A stretch of DNA of 64,000 bases from Winogradskyella flava (GCF_014243395.1 NZ_JACLCP010000001.1:310001-374000); one strand, 5' to 3'; positions 50,375 through 59,765 are shown, counted from the stretch's first letter. Notes: a model not told the origin generated them from the sequence alone. Numbers and translations are program-made.

Positions 50375-50548
50375 CTAATTCTCCTTTGCAACCTCTAGTG
50401 CAGTTAGCTTATACTCAATAATCGCCATTTCTTCACCATATGTAATAAGTTCGTCTGCAGTTAAATTGGAAACAGAATTTACTTTATCTAAAATATCTTG
50501 TCCCTGCTTAGAGTAGTATTCAATTGCTATATCTATTTTTTCATCCAT
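50375..50548 (-). CDS. 57-aa acidic small protein downstream of the AraC regulator
   Basis: 57 residues, ATG at 50548 and TAG at 50375-50377, starting 8 bp after the AraC gene stop on the same strand. It is acidic and predicted all-helical (MDEKIDIAIEYYSKQGQDIL, AIIEYKLTALEVAKE), possibly a small dimeric coiled-coil protein. Not recognised. Tight spacing and regular composition support a real gene. Confidence 0.6.
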   Translation of the reverse strand: MDEKIDIAIEYYSKQGQDILDKVNSVSNLTADELITYGEEMAIIEYKLTALEVAKEN

Positions 50549-50556
50549 AGTTTTTA

Positions 50557-51441
50557 CTATTGCAGCATTAGTTTTAATTCACTTCTGTATTTGGAGGCAC
50601 TCTTACCAGTGAATTCCTTAAATAGTTTGTTGAAATGTGAAAAATTATTGAATCCACATTCAAAACTAATATCGGTAATACTCATCTGGCTTTCTGATAA
50701 TAGCTTGGTAGCGTGTACAACCCTATATTCGTTCACAAGTTTGGTAAAGGTCTTTCCTGTTACTTTTTTAAAGTATCTGCAAAATGCAGGAACAGTCATA
50801 CTCACCTTATCGGCAATCTCATCTAAACTGATATGTTCCTTAAAGTTATCATTAACATGCTTAAATATAATATCGATTTTAGCACTGTCTTGAGGCTCAG
50901 CTTCGAAAGCATAACCATCTGCATTTAGAATGACGTAATCTTCGGACTTTGCCAAACCATGTAATATTTCCAGCAAGACCAATATTTTCTTAAAGCCTTC
51001 TTTTTCTGCTAATTTCTCTATTTTATGACCGATCTTCTTCTTTGTTTTTACTCCAAATAAAATACCACTTTTGGCGCGTTCAAATAGATTGCTAATACCC
51101 TCCATCTCAGGTACATTGAAGAAATAATCTCCCAGAAACTCAGGTCTAAACTGTACAATAGTCTCTGTGCCATTTACGGTAAGACGATCCGTGAATCCAT
51201 TATGTGGCAAATTAGAACCAATTAATAACAGCTGACTATTGTTAAAATAAGACAAATGATTCCCTATATGACGCTTCCCTTTGCCTTTATTTACATATAC
51301 CAACTCAATCTCAGGGTGAAAATGCCAAAACGGTTTGTTCTCTCCTATATATGCTTCATGTTTTCTAACACGCATAGAGCTTCCAAACTCAGGGCTTATT
51401 TTTTCTAATGTTGGTTTTCGTGTTGTAGTCTTCTTATTCAT
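50557..51441 (-). CDS. AraC family transcriptional regulator with N-terminal cupin
   Basis: 294 residues. A cupin-type N-terminus (about 30-110) with PFWHFHPEIELVYVNKGKG and HIGNHLSYF probably senses a small molecule; the C-terminal AraC domain (about 190-290) has SLDEIADKVSMTVPAFCRYF and the signature SITDISFECGFNNFSHFNKLFKEFTG. The divergent gene at 51647, with a palindrome in its promoter, is a candidate target. The type resembles sugar-responsive regulators of flavobacteria. Confidence 0.92.
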   Translation of the reverse strand: MNKKTTTRKPTLEKISPEFGSSMRVRKHEAYIGENKPFWHFHPEIELVYVNKGKGKRHIGNHLSYFNNSQLLLIGSNLPHNGFTDRLTVNGTETIVQFRPEFLGDYFFNVPEMEGISNLFERAKSGILFGVKTKKKIGHKIEKLAEKEGFKKILVLLEILHGLAKSEDYVILNADGYAFEAEPQDSAKIDIIFKHVNDNFKEHISLDEIADKVSMTVPAFCRYFKKVTGKTFTKLVNEYRVVHATKLLSESQMSITDISFECGFNNFSHFNKLFKEFTGKSASKYRSELKLMLQ

Positions 51442-51601
51442 GGGCTTAATACAAAGTTAGTTGCAATTACAAAACAAAACCTATATAAAATTATCAATAA
51501 TATATTCTATTTTAACCCATATTTGTAGTAATCTTCAATATTAGGTTAATTTTGAATATATATTTGCCAAAATCCTTGTTTTCCACACCTAGCTTCTCAT
51601 A

Positions 51602-51629
51602 TACCTTTGTAGTGTTAAATCGATTTAAC
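51602..51629 (+). promoter_or_regulatory. Promoter and palindrome before the secreted protein gene
   Basis: A perfect -7 box TACCTTTG (51602-51609) is followed by the 16-bp perfect palindrome GTTAAATCGATTTAAC (51614-51629) over the predicted start site. The palindrome looks like a repressor site; which protein binds it is unknown. Confidence 0.6.
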
Positions 51630-51646
51630 CCCAAAAACAAGAAAAG

Positions 51647-52207
51647 ATGAAAACATTAATTAAAAGTATTTTAGTAGTAGCGGGCATGTTGGGAACATAC
51701 ACAAGCTACGCGAACGAGACATCAGACATTTTACCTACATTTAAATATATAAATGCGGGCGATAGTATTTCTGTAACTGATGCTTCCGGTGAAGTTATCT
51801 ACAGCGGACACATTAATTATAGTGGTAACCTAATAAAACTATTTGACTTTAGTAAATTAAAAGATGGTATCTATACTGTTGAAGTCGGTAAGGATTTTGA
51901 AATTGAGATTGTAAACATAAACGTAAAGAATCAAGTCGTAACACTTTTAAAAGATTCTCAAGAAAAAATCTTCAAGCCTGTTTTTAGAGCCGAAGACTCC
52001 AAATTAATCATATCTAAACTAGCCTTAGATTCTAAAGAAATGAAAGTGGAACTCTATTTTGGTGATGATTTGATTCATACAGAAACTGTCGAAAGTTCTG
52101 ATAAAATTTTAAACAGAGTCTATAGATTGGATAAATCTAATCGGGGCGAATATACGGCCATCATTAGATCGAACGGCAGAGTATATGTCGAAAATTTTAG
52201 AATATAA
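51647..52207 (+). CDS. Hypothetical exported beta-sandwich protein
   Basis: 186 residues. Signal peptide (to about 22, SYANE), then two similar beta-rich halves with repeats such as DSISVTDASGEVIYSGHIN and YTVEVGKDFEIEIV. It resembles the small secreted DUF3244-like proteins of Bacteroidota. It stands between the AraC regulator (divergent) and a terminator, so it is transcribed alone. Confidence 0.65.
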   Translation: MKTLIKSILVVAGMLGTYTSYANETSDILPTFKYINAGDSISVTDASGEVIYSGHINYSGNLIKLFDFSKLKDGIYTVEVGKDFEIEIVNINVKNQVVTLLKDSQEKIFKPVFRAEDSKLIISKLALDSKEMKVELYFGDDLIHTETVESSDKILNRVYRLDKSNRGEYTAIIRSNGRVYVENFRI

Positions 52208-52246
52208 ATTGTTGTTGTTTATATAAATTAGTTATTTATTAGATGA

Positions 52247-52273
52247 AAAGTGGGCTGTTTTAGCCCACTTTTT
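52247..52273. terminator. Bidirectional terminator
   Basis: AAAAGTGGGCT pairs with AGCCCACTTTTT around a 5-nt loop, followed by ATTT. It lies between the secreted protein and the convergent radical SAM gene. Confidence 0.9.
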
Positions 52274-52275
52274 AT

Positions 52276-53349
52276 TTAGAATAATTTTAGCTGTCCATCT
52301 TTATGCTGCTCGTGTAATTCTGTGTTGAGTTTTGGCATGGACTTACCCCTAAAATATTTAAGTTGTGCCAATTTTACCATATCATTAATTTGCTGAGCAA
52401 TCTGTCCTTCACCTCGCATTCTTATGCCAAACCTGCTTTCATTGAGCGTACCGCCATGACAATTTTCAATTTGACGCAACACCTTATCCGCTCTATCTGG
52501 CAACGCTTTCTTTATCCAATCCGCGAAAATTTCTCCAATAGTACCGTTTAACCTCACTATGGTATGCACAATACTTTGTGCTCCAGCATCCGATACTGCT
52601 TTTGCCATGGGTAAAATTTCATGACTATTAATTGACGGAATTATTGGCGCCAACATAACGTTTACAGGGATTCCGTTGTCACTTAATTCTTTAACGACCT
52701 TTAAACGTCTTTTAATGGTCGCTGTTCTTGGTTCTAAAATACGCCTGGTATCCTCTGACAAAGAGGTAATGGAAATATTAACTGCTATTAAATTATCCTT
52801 AGCCAGATCTTTAAGTAAATTCAAATCCCTAAGTATTAAAGCATTTTTGGTAATAATTCCCACTGGATGCTTGTATTTTAAAAATACTTCTAAGCATTGT
52901 CTTGTAAGTTCAAATTTTTGTTCAGCTGGTTGATAACAATCCGTATTACCTGACATTACAATTGGGTATGCTTTCCAGCTTTTCTTTTTTAATAAGGTTT
53001 CTAAGAGTTTTGGAGCATCTTTTTTTACTAAAATTCGACGTTCAAAATCTAAACCAGCACTATAACCCCAAAATTCGTGACTATTACGTGCATAACAGTA
53101 AATACAGCCATGCTCGCAACCTTGATACATATTCATGGAATATGCCATACCAACATCAGGACTTGTGACCTTATTAACAATTGTTTTTGGAAAAACATTC
53201 AAATATTGTGTCTTGTTCTTGTCTACTATTTCACCTTCTTTTTCGCAAAACTCCAAGAAATCATCTCGCATTTCGTGAGATAATTCTAAAAAGCGGTTGT
53301 GAATATTACGCTGGGCGCCGCGACCTTTTATGGTAGATTTGGATTTCAT
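52276..53349 (-). CDS. PA0069 family radical SAM protein
   Basis: 357 residues. The 4Fe-4S radical SAM motif is CEHGCIYCYARN at about residues 79-90 (CxxxCxxC), preceded by AYSMNMYQG. The later ISITSLSEDTRRILEPRTAT and the end PKLNTELHEQHKDGQLKLF belong to the PA0069/SPL-like group, related to spore photoproduct lyase but of unknown substrate. Monocistronic. Confidence 0.9.
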   Translation of the reverse strand: MKSKSTIKGRGAQRNIHNRFLELSHEMRDDFLEFCEKEGEIVDKNKTQYLNVFPKTIVNKVTSPDVGMAYSMNMYQGCEHGCIYCYARNSHEFWGYSAGLDFERRILVKKDAPKLLETLLKKKSWKAYPIVMSGNTDCYQPAEQKFELTRQCLEVFLKYKHPVGIITKNALILRDLNLLKDLAKDNLIAVNISITSLSEDTRRILEPRTATIKRRLKVVKELSDNGIPVNVMLAPIIPSINSHEILPMAKAVSDAGAQSIVHTIVRLNGTIGEIFADWIKKALPDRADKVLRQIENCHGGTLNESRFGIRMRGEGQIAQQINDMVKLAQLKYFRGKSMPKLNTELHEQHKDGQLKLF

Positions 53350-53657
53350 GTATTAATATTCATTGTTTTTCAACGGCCACATGGGACATCCCAAGTATCA
53401 TTTCGCTATGCGCCTTAAAATTAAGAATGGATGTTTCATTCCATAAAATTAGAATGAAAATTCACTGATTGTGGCTACAAGATGTAGTTTTACGAGCATT
53501 GATTATTCACAAAATTTGTAGGAATTCATTCTAAATTACAAAAAACTAATTCCTATTCAGAAGTAAATACCTGAATGAGTTAAAATTCCATACAAATTGG
53601 ACAAACCACTTGTTTTCAGTGAGTTAAAAAACAGTGACATTTGTAAAAAATAGAATT
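53350..53657. other. 308-bp intergenic stretch, little visible
   Basis: A GGAATT/AATTCC inverted repeat (about 53521-53556) and a GACATTTG -7-like box (about 53635-53642) ahead of the 44-aa gene are all I can point to. There is no reading frame worth reporting. Confidence 0.5.
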
Positions 53658-53792
53658 ATGAAAAAGAAATATATCCTATTAATTATTTTAAGTCCTTTGT
53701 TGCTCATATGTTTAGCAATTCTAGGCCCTTTTTATTTTCTACACAAGCTTGTAGATGAAAGATCATATGAAATAGAAGAATCACTATTATGA
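53658..53792 (+). CDS. 44-aa single-pass membrane protein
   Basis: 44 residues: a basic start (MKKKY), one long membrane helix (about 5-26, ILLIILSPLLLICLAILGPF) and an acidic cytosolic or periplasmic tail. A -7-like box precedes it and a hairpin (53802-53826) follows, so a free-standing small gene is plausible. Not recognised as any known small protein. Confidence 0.5.
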   Translation: MKKKYILLIILSPLLLICLAILGPFYFLHKLVDERSYEIEESLL

Positions 53793-53801
53793 CGAAAGAA
53801 T

Positions 53802-53826
53802 AAAACCCACTATTTAAGTGGGTTTT
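53802..53826 (+). terminator. Hairpin after the 44-aa gene
   Basis: AAAACCCACT/AGTGGGTTTT, 10-bp stem around a 5-nt loop. The T-run is short (TTTTAGG), so termination strength is moderate. Confidence 0.6.
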
Positions 53827-53883
53827 AGGTACAAAATTTTAAGATTATGAAAGTAGTTTGTTTTTATCATCAAACCATTTAAG

Positions 53884-54366
53884 TTAACCATCTTTCTTTC
53901 TTAGTTTAAAAATCCTCTTAGATTTAGATTTCACGGGTTCAATATTTACGTCTTCGCAGTCACTTATTTTTTCCAAATAGTCTTCTCCTAAAAATTGATA
54001 AAAATGTGTACCCTTCATATTTTCTCCTCCTTCTTTGAGTTGCATGTTTAGAATAATACAAAATCCTTCTTTATTATTTTCTTTAGACTTTAACAATAAG
54101 TTGCAAACAGTGTCTTTGTTAACACCCATATAGATATAGGCCACTGCAACGCGCCAATAATCTACATAATCTAATCTCCTCGAGGTATTTTCTTCAATTT
54201 CGGCATATGCATAAGCAAGGTTTCTAACACCTTTATTATAATTTTTAGCACTTACAGTTTCAAGTTTTGGTGGATAATAATTTACTTCAATCTCTTGAGC
54301 ATTTATAGTTGTATCAACATAAATAGCGATTAAGATAATACTCAATATTATTTGCTTTGTTTTCAT
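53884..54366 (-). CDS. Hypothetical exported protein
   Basis: 160 residues from the ATG at 54366, where a signal peptide begins (ending INAQ, about residue 23); the longer frame overlaps the upstream gene and lacks a signal. Mostly helical, with a basic C-terminus (KSKSKRIFKLRKKDG). Three Cys are present. No domain recognised. It lies 22 bp after the DUF6624-like gene on the same strand. Confidence 0.6.
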   Translation of the reverse strand: MKTKQIILSIILIAIYVDTTINAQEIEVNYYPPKLETVSAKNYNKGVRNLAYAYAEIEENTSRRLDYVDYWRVAVAYIYMGVNKDTVCNLLLKSKENNKEGFCIILNMQLKEGGENMKGTHFYQFLGEDYLEKISDCEDVNIEPVKSKSKRIFKLRKKDG

Positions 54367-54388
54367 GATTTCAAAATGTTTTAAGTTC

Positions 54389-55369
54389 TTAAAAAACTCT
54401 TCCTCCTCCTTTTCTGTTATTCCTATTTTCAATTTCTTGTGCAGTGAGCTCTGGTAGACCAATAGATTTTCTTCTTATATTGACTGTTTTAGCATCTACA
54501 GGTCCTGGATGGTAACCATAAATACTTTTTCCTGTTTTATATATTGAGGTAATATCTTCAAACTTAGCCCAGAAAAAAGGAGTGATTTTTCCTTTTTCAA
54601 TTTCTTTATCTATATATGGCTTAAAGAAATCCCAAACCCAATTTTTTTGGCCATAAATACCTCTCTGATGCCACAAAAGCATCCAGCCCTCTTCTTGCCA
54701 ACCATGCTCTTTAGTTATGTCAATGAGTTTTGCAACATTTAAACTATCAGTATATCTCATAATTTTCAGATTATAATCTTTATATACTTTCTCAACCTTA
54801 GGAAATATAATAGCCTGATATTTTCTCAGTGCTACAGTATCTTTAGAAGCCTGAGCCTTAAGATATTCTCTAAAAGCAGTTTCTTGCTGTTCTTCAGAAA
54901 TGCCCATATCATAATCTGTAAGCTTACGAGTAAACTGGTCTCTATTGGTAAGTTTTTGTATTTGATAGTAAACCATAGGATTATCAATAGACTTATAGAA
55001 ACTTGCTAAATAACTGTTATAATGAGGTAATATTGAGCTTAAGCAGTTTTGGTAAAACTCATTATCAGAAAAACTCAATAAGCTCTTTTTAGGAGCTTTT
55101 TCCTTTTGTATAGACGTTATAATCCATTTTTTACATGATTCTTCATTTTTTAATTTTGCTGCACATGTTGCTGCATTTAGATATTCTGCAATTGAATTAT
55201 CATCATGAATTTTAAAAGCACTCTCATATAAGAATAATGCCTTTTTAGTATCGTTTTTTTCTAAAGCACGATGCGCATTCAGCAATAAGTCGGCATGCTT
55301 TACAAAATCAATTTGCCCATTACCACTTATAGAGAACAGTAAATAGACAAGTACAATTAAATTTTTCAT
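54389..55369 (-). CDS. Exported DUF6624-like protein
   Basis: 326 residues. Signal peptide (to about 18), a TPR-like helical part (30-130, ALEKNDTKKALFLYESAFKI), then a domain with ITKEHGWQEEGWMLLWHQRG and PFFWAKFEDI that resembles DUF6624. The C-terminus is NRNNRKGGGRVF. Function unknown. It probably forms a two-gene unit with the protein 22 bp downstream. Confidence 0.6.
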   Translation of the reverse strand: MKNLIVLVYLLFSISGNGQIDFVKHADLLLNAHRALEKNDTKKALFLYESAFKIHDDNSIAEYLNAATCAAKLKNEESCKKWIITSIQKEKAPKKSLLSFSDNEFYQNCLSSILPHYNSYLASFYKSIDNPMVYYQIQKLTNRDQFTRKLTDYDMGISEEQQETAFREYLKAQASKDTVALRKYQAIIFPKVEKVYKDYNLKIMRYTDSLNVAKLIDITKEHGWQEEGWMLLWHQRGIYGQKNWVWDFFKPYIDKEIEKGKITPFFWAKFEDITSIYKTGKSIYGYHPGPVDAKTVNIRRKSIGLPELTAQEIENRNNRKGGGRVF

Positions 55370-55525
55370 TTTATTATCGTTTTTAAATTATACAACAAAT
55401 CTATTTCATTAAGTTCTGAAGTTAAATGAACTAAAAATGAAGGTGTTATAATAAAAACCTAAAAAACTTAATGAAAACTGAAAATCGTTAAACCTAGTCT
55501 TAAAAGCTTTAATTTAGATGCTGAA

Positions 55526-56797
55526 ATGAAGAGAAATAGCATTATAATTATTGTATTGTCATTACTGATTTTAGTAAGTCTCATTATATGGCAACTTAAC
55601 CATCTTAATGAAGAATATCAGCTAAAATCAGATTTAGATAAAACAGAAATGCAGGCAGTTTTATTGGAGAGTGCTATTGAATTGAGAAAAATTGAAAATG
55701 TAGATAAGTCCCTGAGAAACGAGTTAGATAGATTGAGCCATTTTACAGATTCTATTTTAAACAAGAATTTTAAGTCATTTGACAGTAATATTATTTGGGG
55801 ATATTTTAATGGTTTAAAAGAACCTATAGCTAGTCTCAACAGTAATACATCTAATAATGAGTTAGAAGAATCTTCTTTAAAAGTATGTACCTCTTGTCTT
55901 TTAATGATTGGGATTGTAAAAGATGTAGATCCAGGTACTGTTGGTGCAAAAGATATTGAAGAGTCTGGCTATATATTAGACCATACACCAGCCCAAATGA
56001 GGGATGTAAGAGGGATAGATGAAGCTGATTTAAAATACTTACACATACTACCATCACCAAAAAAAATAGGACTATTACATTATGCTGTGCCTATTGTTTT
56101 CTTAATAGGACTTTCCTCTTTATTTATATGGTTAATATACCTTAACAACAAACAAACTAAGCTTATAAAACAAAAGAATGAATTCGTAAATCATTTATCA
56201 CACCAGTTTCAAACACCATTATCATCTATAAAACTAAGTGCTAATTTATTGGTCAACAAAAAAGCATCTAATGAAAATGAGCTTATTACGATAATACAAA
56301 CCGAATCTAATAGGTTAGAAAATCACATAAAAACTGTATTACATTGGGTAAAATCTGATGCGGATAGACTACATATTAACAAAAAAGTAATAAGCGTAAC
56401 AGATATAATTGAACGTTCATTAAAACAGATGAAACCTGTATTTATTACTAATAAGACAAAAATCAGTTTTATACCTTCAGAAGATGATTTTAAAGTTTTG
56501 GCAGATGAAAATCACCTACAATTAATGCTTTTTAATATTTGGGAAAATGCCATTAAACACAATGAAAAACCTATTGAATTGACTATAGATTATTTTACTA
56601 ATGAGGGTTACATTTCAATTAGGACTTCAGATAATGGTATAGGATTACCAAAAGATATAGCTCCAGAAAAATTTAAAGGTTTAGGCTTAGCCTATGTACA
56701 TCGATTAATGTCTGAACATTTAGGAAATATGGAACTAGATTCAGTTAAAAACAAAGGTTTGAGTGTTCAACTAAATTTTCCTACTAGCAATGATTAA
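55526..56797 (+). CDS. Sensor histidine kinase with CxxC sensor domain
   Basis: 423 residues. Membrane helices at about 5-24 and 187-207 enclose a periplasmic domain containing CTSC near residue 122 and a conserved-looking SGYILDHTPAQMRDVRGIDE stretch. There is no HAMP domain. The kinase core is FVNHLSHQFQTPLSSIKLS (phosphoacceptor His near 230), N-box WENAIKHNE, DNGIGLP and GLGLAYV. The residue after the active His is Gln instead of the usual Glu. It overlaps its response regulator by 8 nt. Confidence 0.9.
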   Translation: MKRNSIIIIVLSLLILVSLIIWQLNHLNEEYQLKSDLDKTEMQAVLLESAIELRKIENVDKSLRNELDRLSHFTDSILNKNFKSFDSNIIWGYFNGLKEPIASLNSNTSNNELEESSLKVCTSCLLMIGIVKDVDPGTVGAKDIEESGYILDHTPAQMRDVRGIDEADLKYLHILPSPKKIGLLHYAVPIVFLIGLSSLFIWLIYLNNKQTKLIKQKNEFVNHLSHQFQTPLSSIKLSANLLVNKKASNENELITIIQTESNRLENHIKTVLHWVKSDADRLHINKKVISVTDIIERSLKQMKPVFITNKTKISFIPSEDDFKVLADENHLQLMLFNIWENAIKHNEKPIELTIDYFTNEGYISIRTSDNGIGLPKDIAPEKFKGLGLAYVHRLMSEHLGNMELDSVKNKGLSVQLNFPTSND

Positions 56798-57461
56798 TAT
56801 TTTACTAATTGAGGATGATAAGAGTTTTGGCTATGTATTGAGTGAATATATGAAGCTCAAAAATTACAATGTAGTATGGAAAGAAACAGCTAGTGAAGCT
56901 ATATCTGCTATACAATCAGCATCTAAATTTGACTTAGCCATACTAGACGTTAATTTAAAACAATCTACAGGATATAATGTCGCCAAACTAATAAAAGAAG
57001 ACAACATCGAATTACCATTCATATTTTTAACAGCAAGAGACCTTAAAATAGATCAGTTAAAAGGTTATCAATTAGGTGCTGAAGAATATATCACCAAGCC
57101 GATTGATGAAGAAATATTACTAGCAAAGATAGAATCCATTTTAGCTCGTAATAATAACAAATCAATACATGAAAGTGAACTCGTCTGGAAAGATGTTACG
57201 CTAAATACAAATAAAAGAGAATTGAAAGTTAAAAATACAATTACCCAACTCACAGAAAGAGAGTCTTTATTAATAAAAATGTTGTTATCAAATCCCGAAA
57301 GACTAGTAGAGCGGAATAATATTTTGAAAGAGTTATGGGAAAATCAAGATGAGTTTTCTCGTAACTCTATGGATGTATATATTTCGAGATTACGTAAATA
57401 CCTCTCAGAAAGTGATATAAATATCAGAAATATTCATGGTAAAGGCTTTGTTTTAGAGTAA
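56790..57461 (+). CDS. OmpR/PhoB family response regulator
   Basis: 223 residues. Receiver domain (1-118) with the acidic pair (EDD at 8-10), phosphoacceptor Asp near 53 (AILDVNLKQSTG), switch Thr in FLTARD and Lys in YITKPID. A winged-helix domain fills 130-223 (LTERESLLIKMLLS, SMDVYISRLRKYL, NIHGKGFVLE). It overlaps the kinase gene by 8 nt, so the two are co-translated partners. Confidence 0.95.
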   Translation: MINILLIEDDKSFGYVLSEYMKLKNYNVVWKETASEAISAIQSASKFDLAILDVNLKQSTGYNVAKLIKEDNIELPFIFLTARDLKIDQLKGYQLGAEEYITKPIDEEILLAKIESILARNNNKSIHESELVWKDVTLNTNKRELKVKNTITQLTERESLLIKMLLSNPERLVERNNILKELWENQDEFSRNSMDVYISRLRKYLSESDINIRNIHGKGFVLE

Positions 57462-57468
57462 ATAACTA

Positions 57469-58251
57469 TTATTTGCCTGGAAAATCAGCCTTGCGCTTTT
57501 CTAAAAATGCCGTTGTACCTTCAACAAAATCTTCAGTACCAAAGCATTTACCGAATTGCTTAATTTCTACTTTGTAGCCATCTTTTCCGTCTTTGTAATT
57601 GGCGTTAATAGCTTTAATAGCTTTTCCAATCGCTACAGAAGAATTTTTCATAATCTTACTTGCTATTTTATCACAAAGCCCTAGTAATTCGTCTTGCTCA
57701 ACGACATGATTCACCAAGCCATAACTTAAGGCTTGCTTAGCATCGATCATACCTGCTGTCATTATCATTTCCATAGCTCTACCTTTGCCTACTAATTGAG
57801 GTAAACGTTGCGTGCCGCCATAACCTGGAATAACACCTAAAGATGTTTCTGGCAAACCCATTCTGGCATTACTGCTAGCAACTCTAAAATGGCAAGACAT
57901 CGCCAACTCTAATCCTCCACCAAGTGCAAATCCGTTTACAGCAGCAATCACTGGTGTACTTAAATTCTCAACAAAATCAAATAGAAGTGCTTGACCCTGC
58001 GCTGCCAATTGACCGCCTTCATTAACACTGAAATGTGCAAACTCACTGATATCTGCACCTGCAACAAAGGCTTTTTCTCCCGAACCGGTTATGATAATTA
58101 CCTTAGTATCTTCATTATTATCAGCTTCCTCAAAAGCATCATGCAATTCTTGAATAGTATCGCTATTTAGTGCATTTAGCTTCTTTGGTCGGTTAATGGT
58201 AATTGTAGTAATTCCGTTTTGGAATTCTGAAAGTACATTTTCGTAGTTCAT
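57469..58251 (-). CDS. Enoyl-CoA hydratase/isomerase
   Basis: 260 residues, the usual length of short-chain crotonases. Markers are ITINRPKKLNALN, the oxyanion-hole motif FVAGADISEF, and NGFALGGGLELAMSCHFR. The two catalytic acids are in place (the Glu in GLPETSLGVIPGYGG and the Glu of ALGGGLELA). It hydrates 2-enoyl-CoA in beta-oxidation or related pathways. No other fatty-acid genes are beside it. Confidence 0.93.
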   Translation of the reverse strand: MNYENVLSEFQNGITTITINRPKKLNALNSDTIQELHDAFEEADNNEDTKVIIITGSGEKAFVAGADISEFAHFSVNEGGQLAAQGQALLFDFVENLSTPVIAAVNGFALGGGLELAMSCHFRVASSNARMGLPETSLGVIPGYGGTQRLPQLVGKGRAMEMIMTAGMIDAKQALSYGLVNHVVEQDELLGLCDKIASKIMKNSSVAIGKAIKAINANYKDGKDGYKVEIKQFGKCFGTEDFVEGTTAFLEKRKADFPGK

Positions 58252-58274
58252 GAGAATTTATTTAAAATAGATTT

Positions 58275-58294
58275 TGAAACAAGTTCAGAATGAC
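58275..58294. repeat. Dispersed palindromic repeat, copy 2
   Basis: TGAAACAAGTTCAGAATGAC, identical over 20 bp to 40983-41002. It lies between the hydratase and kinase genes. A TGAA/TTCA pairing makes it a short hairpin. Confidence 0.7.
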
Positions 58295-58303
58295 AAACTA
58301 TGG

Positions 58304-59758
58304 CTATTCCTTAGGAAAAGTAACAGTAAATGTGGTTCCTTTTCCTTGTTGAGAAACAAAGGTAATACTTCCGTTATAAGTTTCCACAATGTTTTTTACC
58401 ATCGCCAGTCCTAGTCCCATACCACTAGTTTTTGTGGTGAATTTTGGTTCAAAGACTTTCTCCTTGTTTTCGTCTGTAATACCAGAGCCATTATCTTCTA
58501 CAGTTATTTTCACTTCATCATTATCACTAAAAACCCTTACCTCAATTTTTGGGTTTTCCGAATCTTCTGGAATAGCTTGAATACCGTTTTTGACTAAATT
58601 AGTAACTACTCTTATCAATTGTGTTCTGTCTAACTTAGCAATAATTTCCTCTTCCTCAGGATAAAAGGTGATATAGTGCTCATTAAAAATATCGAGTGCT
58701 AACTTCACGATATTCACAACATTTAGAATTTCACTTTTTTGGGCTGGCATCTTTGCAAAGTTAGAAAATGCTGATGCAATAGAGCTCATCGTATCAATCT
58801 GCTGAATTAATGTGTTACTGTATTCATCAACTTTTTGATGAATATTTTCATCATCAGGATTAAACTTTCTTTGAAAACTCTGAACACTCAAGCGCATTGG
58901 CGTCAAAGGATTTTTAATCTCGTGTGCCACCTGTTTTGCCATTTCGCGCCAAGCTTGCTCCCGCTCGCTAGTCGCTAACTTAACAGCACTTGCTTCGAGT
59001 TCATCGATCATACTATTATAAGAGTTAACCAGCGTTTCTATTTCTTCACCAGAGGTCTCGATTTTAATCTTCTTATTTCTTTTTTCCAATCGTGTTTCAT
59101 TCATTTTATCACTAATGGTCTTTAGTGATTTTGTAATGTATTTTGAAATAAAATAGGCAAACACTATAGCGGCCAATATCATAACGAGATAGGCATAACC
59201 CAAACGCAATAAGAATTCATTTAACTCCTTATTCAAAAAATCATCGTTTTCCAAATAAGGCAAATTGAGGATAGCCAAGTTTTTGAACTTTCCATCAGTT
59301 ATATAAGTGTATGACGATTGGAATGTCTGTCCGTTCACTTCGTTTTTAACTACATATCTATGCTCTACAGTGTTAGCCAAAGTGTTCAATATTGCAGCAT
59401 CCAAACATTGATCTGTTGTATCTTTTTGAATAGTTCTTTTAGAACTCTTAAGCAATTGCCCATCTAGGTCATAAAGGTTAATTTGAAGATTATGTATGGC
59501 GTCGATATCAAAAATTTCGTCTTTGAAGATGAGAGGGATATTTTCTGTTTTTACTTCCCAAGTAGTTTCTTTTATCGCAAAGTCAATACTGCGCCTAATC
59601 GCCTTTTCCTTTCGCTCTAAACGCTCTCTATGATAGTCTTTTGCTTCCTCATTATACTGGTAGATAGTAACTGCCGCTATTAAAATAGAAGCCAACAATA
59701 CAAGAAGTATCATGGCTACAAATATTCGTGCTCTTAAGGACAGTCGTTTAATTTTCAT
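58304..59758 (-). CDS. HAMP-domain sensor histidine kinase (NtrY-like)
   Basis: 484 residues from the ATG at 59758. A further in-frame ATG 33 nt upstream lies beyond a palindromic repeat whose translation would only add an unconserved leader, so it is rejected. Membrane helices at about 12-34 and 186-206 enclose a periplasmic domain; HAMP (205-260); HisKA with EMAKQVAHEIKNPLTPMRLS (near 277); ATPase with NLVKNGIQAI and DNGSGI and a GMGLGLAMVKN lid. No regulator gene is adjacent, so it is an orphan kinase. Confidence 0.92.
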   Translation of the reverse strand: MKIKRLSLRARIFVAMILLVLLASILIAAVTIYQYNEEAKDYHRERLERKEKAIRRSIDFAIKETTWEVKTENIPLIFKDEIFDIDAIHNLQINLYDLDGQLLKSSKRTIQKDTTDQCLDAAILNTLANTVEHRYVVKNEVNGQTFQSSYTYITDGKFKNLAILNLPYLENDDFLNKELNEFLLRLGYAYLVMILAAIVFAYFISKYITKSLKTISDKMNETRLEKRNKKIKIETSGEEIETLVNSYNSMIDELEASAVKLATSEREQAWREMAKQVAHEIKNPLTPMRLSVQSFQRKFNPDDENIHQKVDEYSNTLIQQIDTMSSIASAFSNFAKMPAQKSEILNVVNIVKLALDIFNEHYITFYPEEEEIIAKLDRTQLIRVVTNLVKNGIQAIPEDSENPKIEVRVFSDNDEVKITVEDNGSGITDENKEKVFEPKFTTKTSGMGLGLAMVKNIVETYNGSITFVSQQGKGTTFTVTFPKE

Positions 59759-59765
59759 AGAATTG

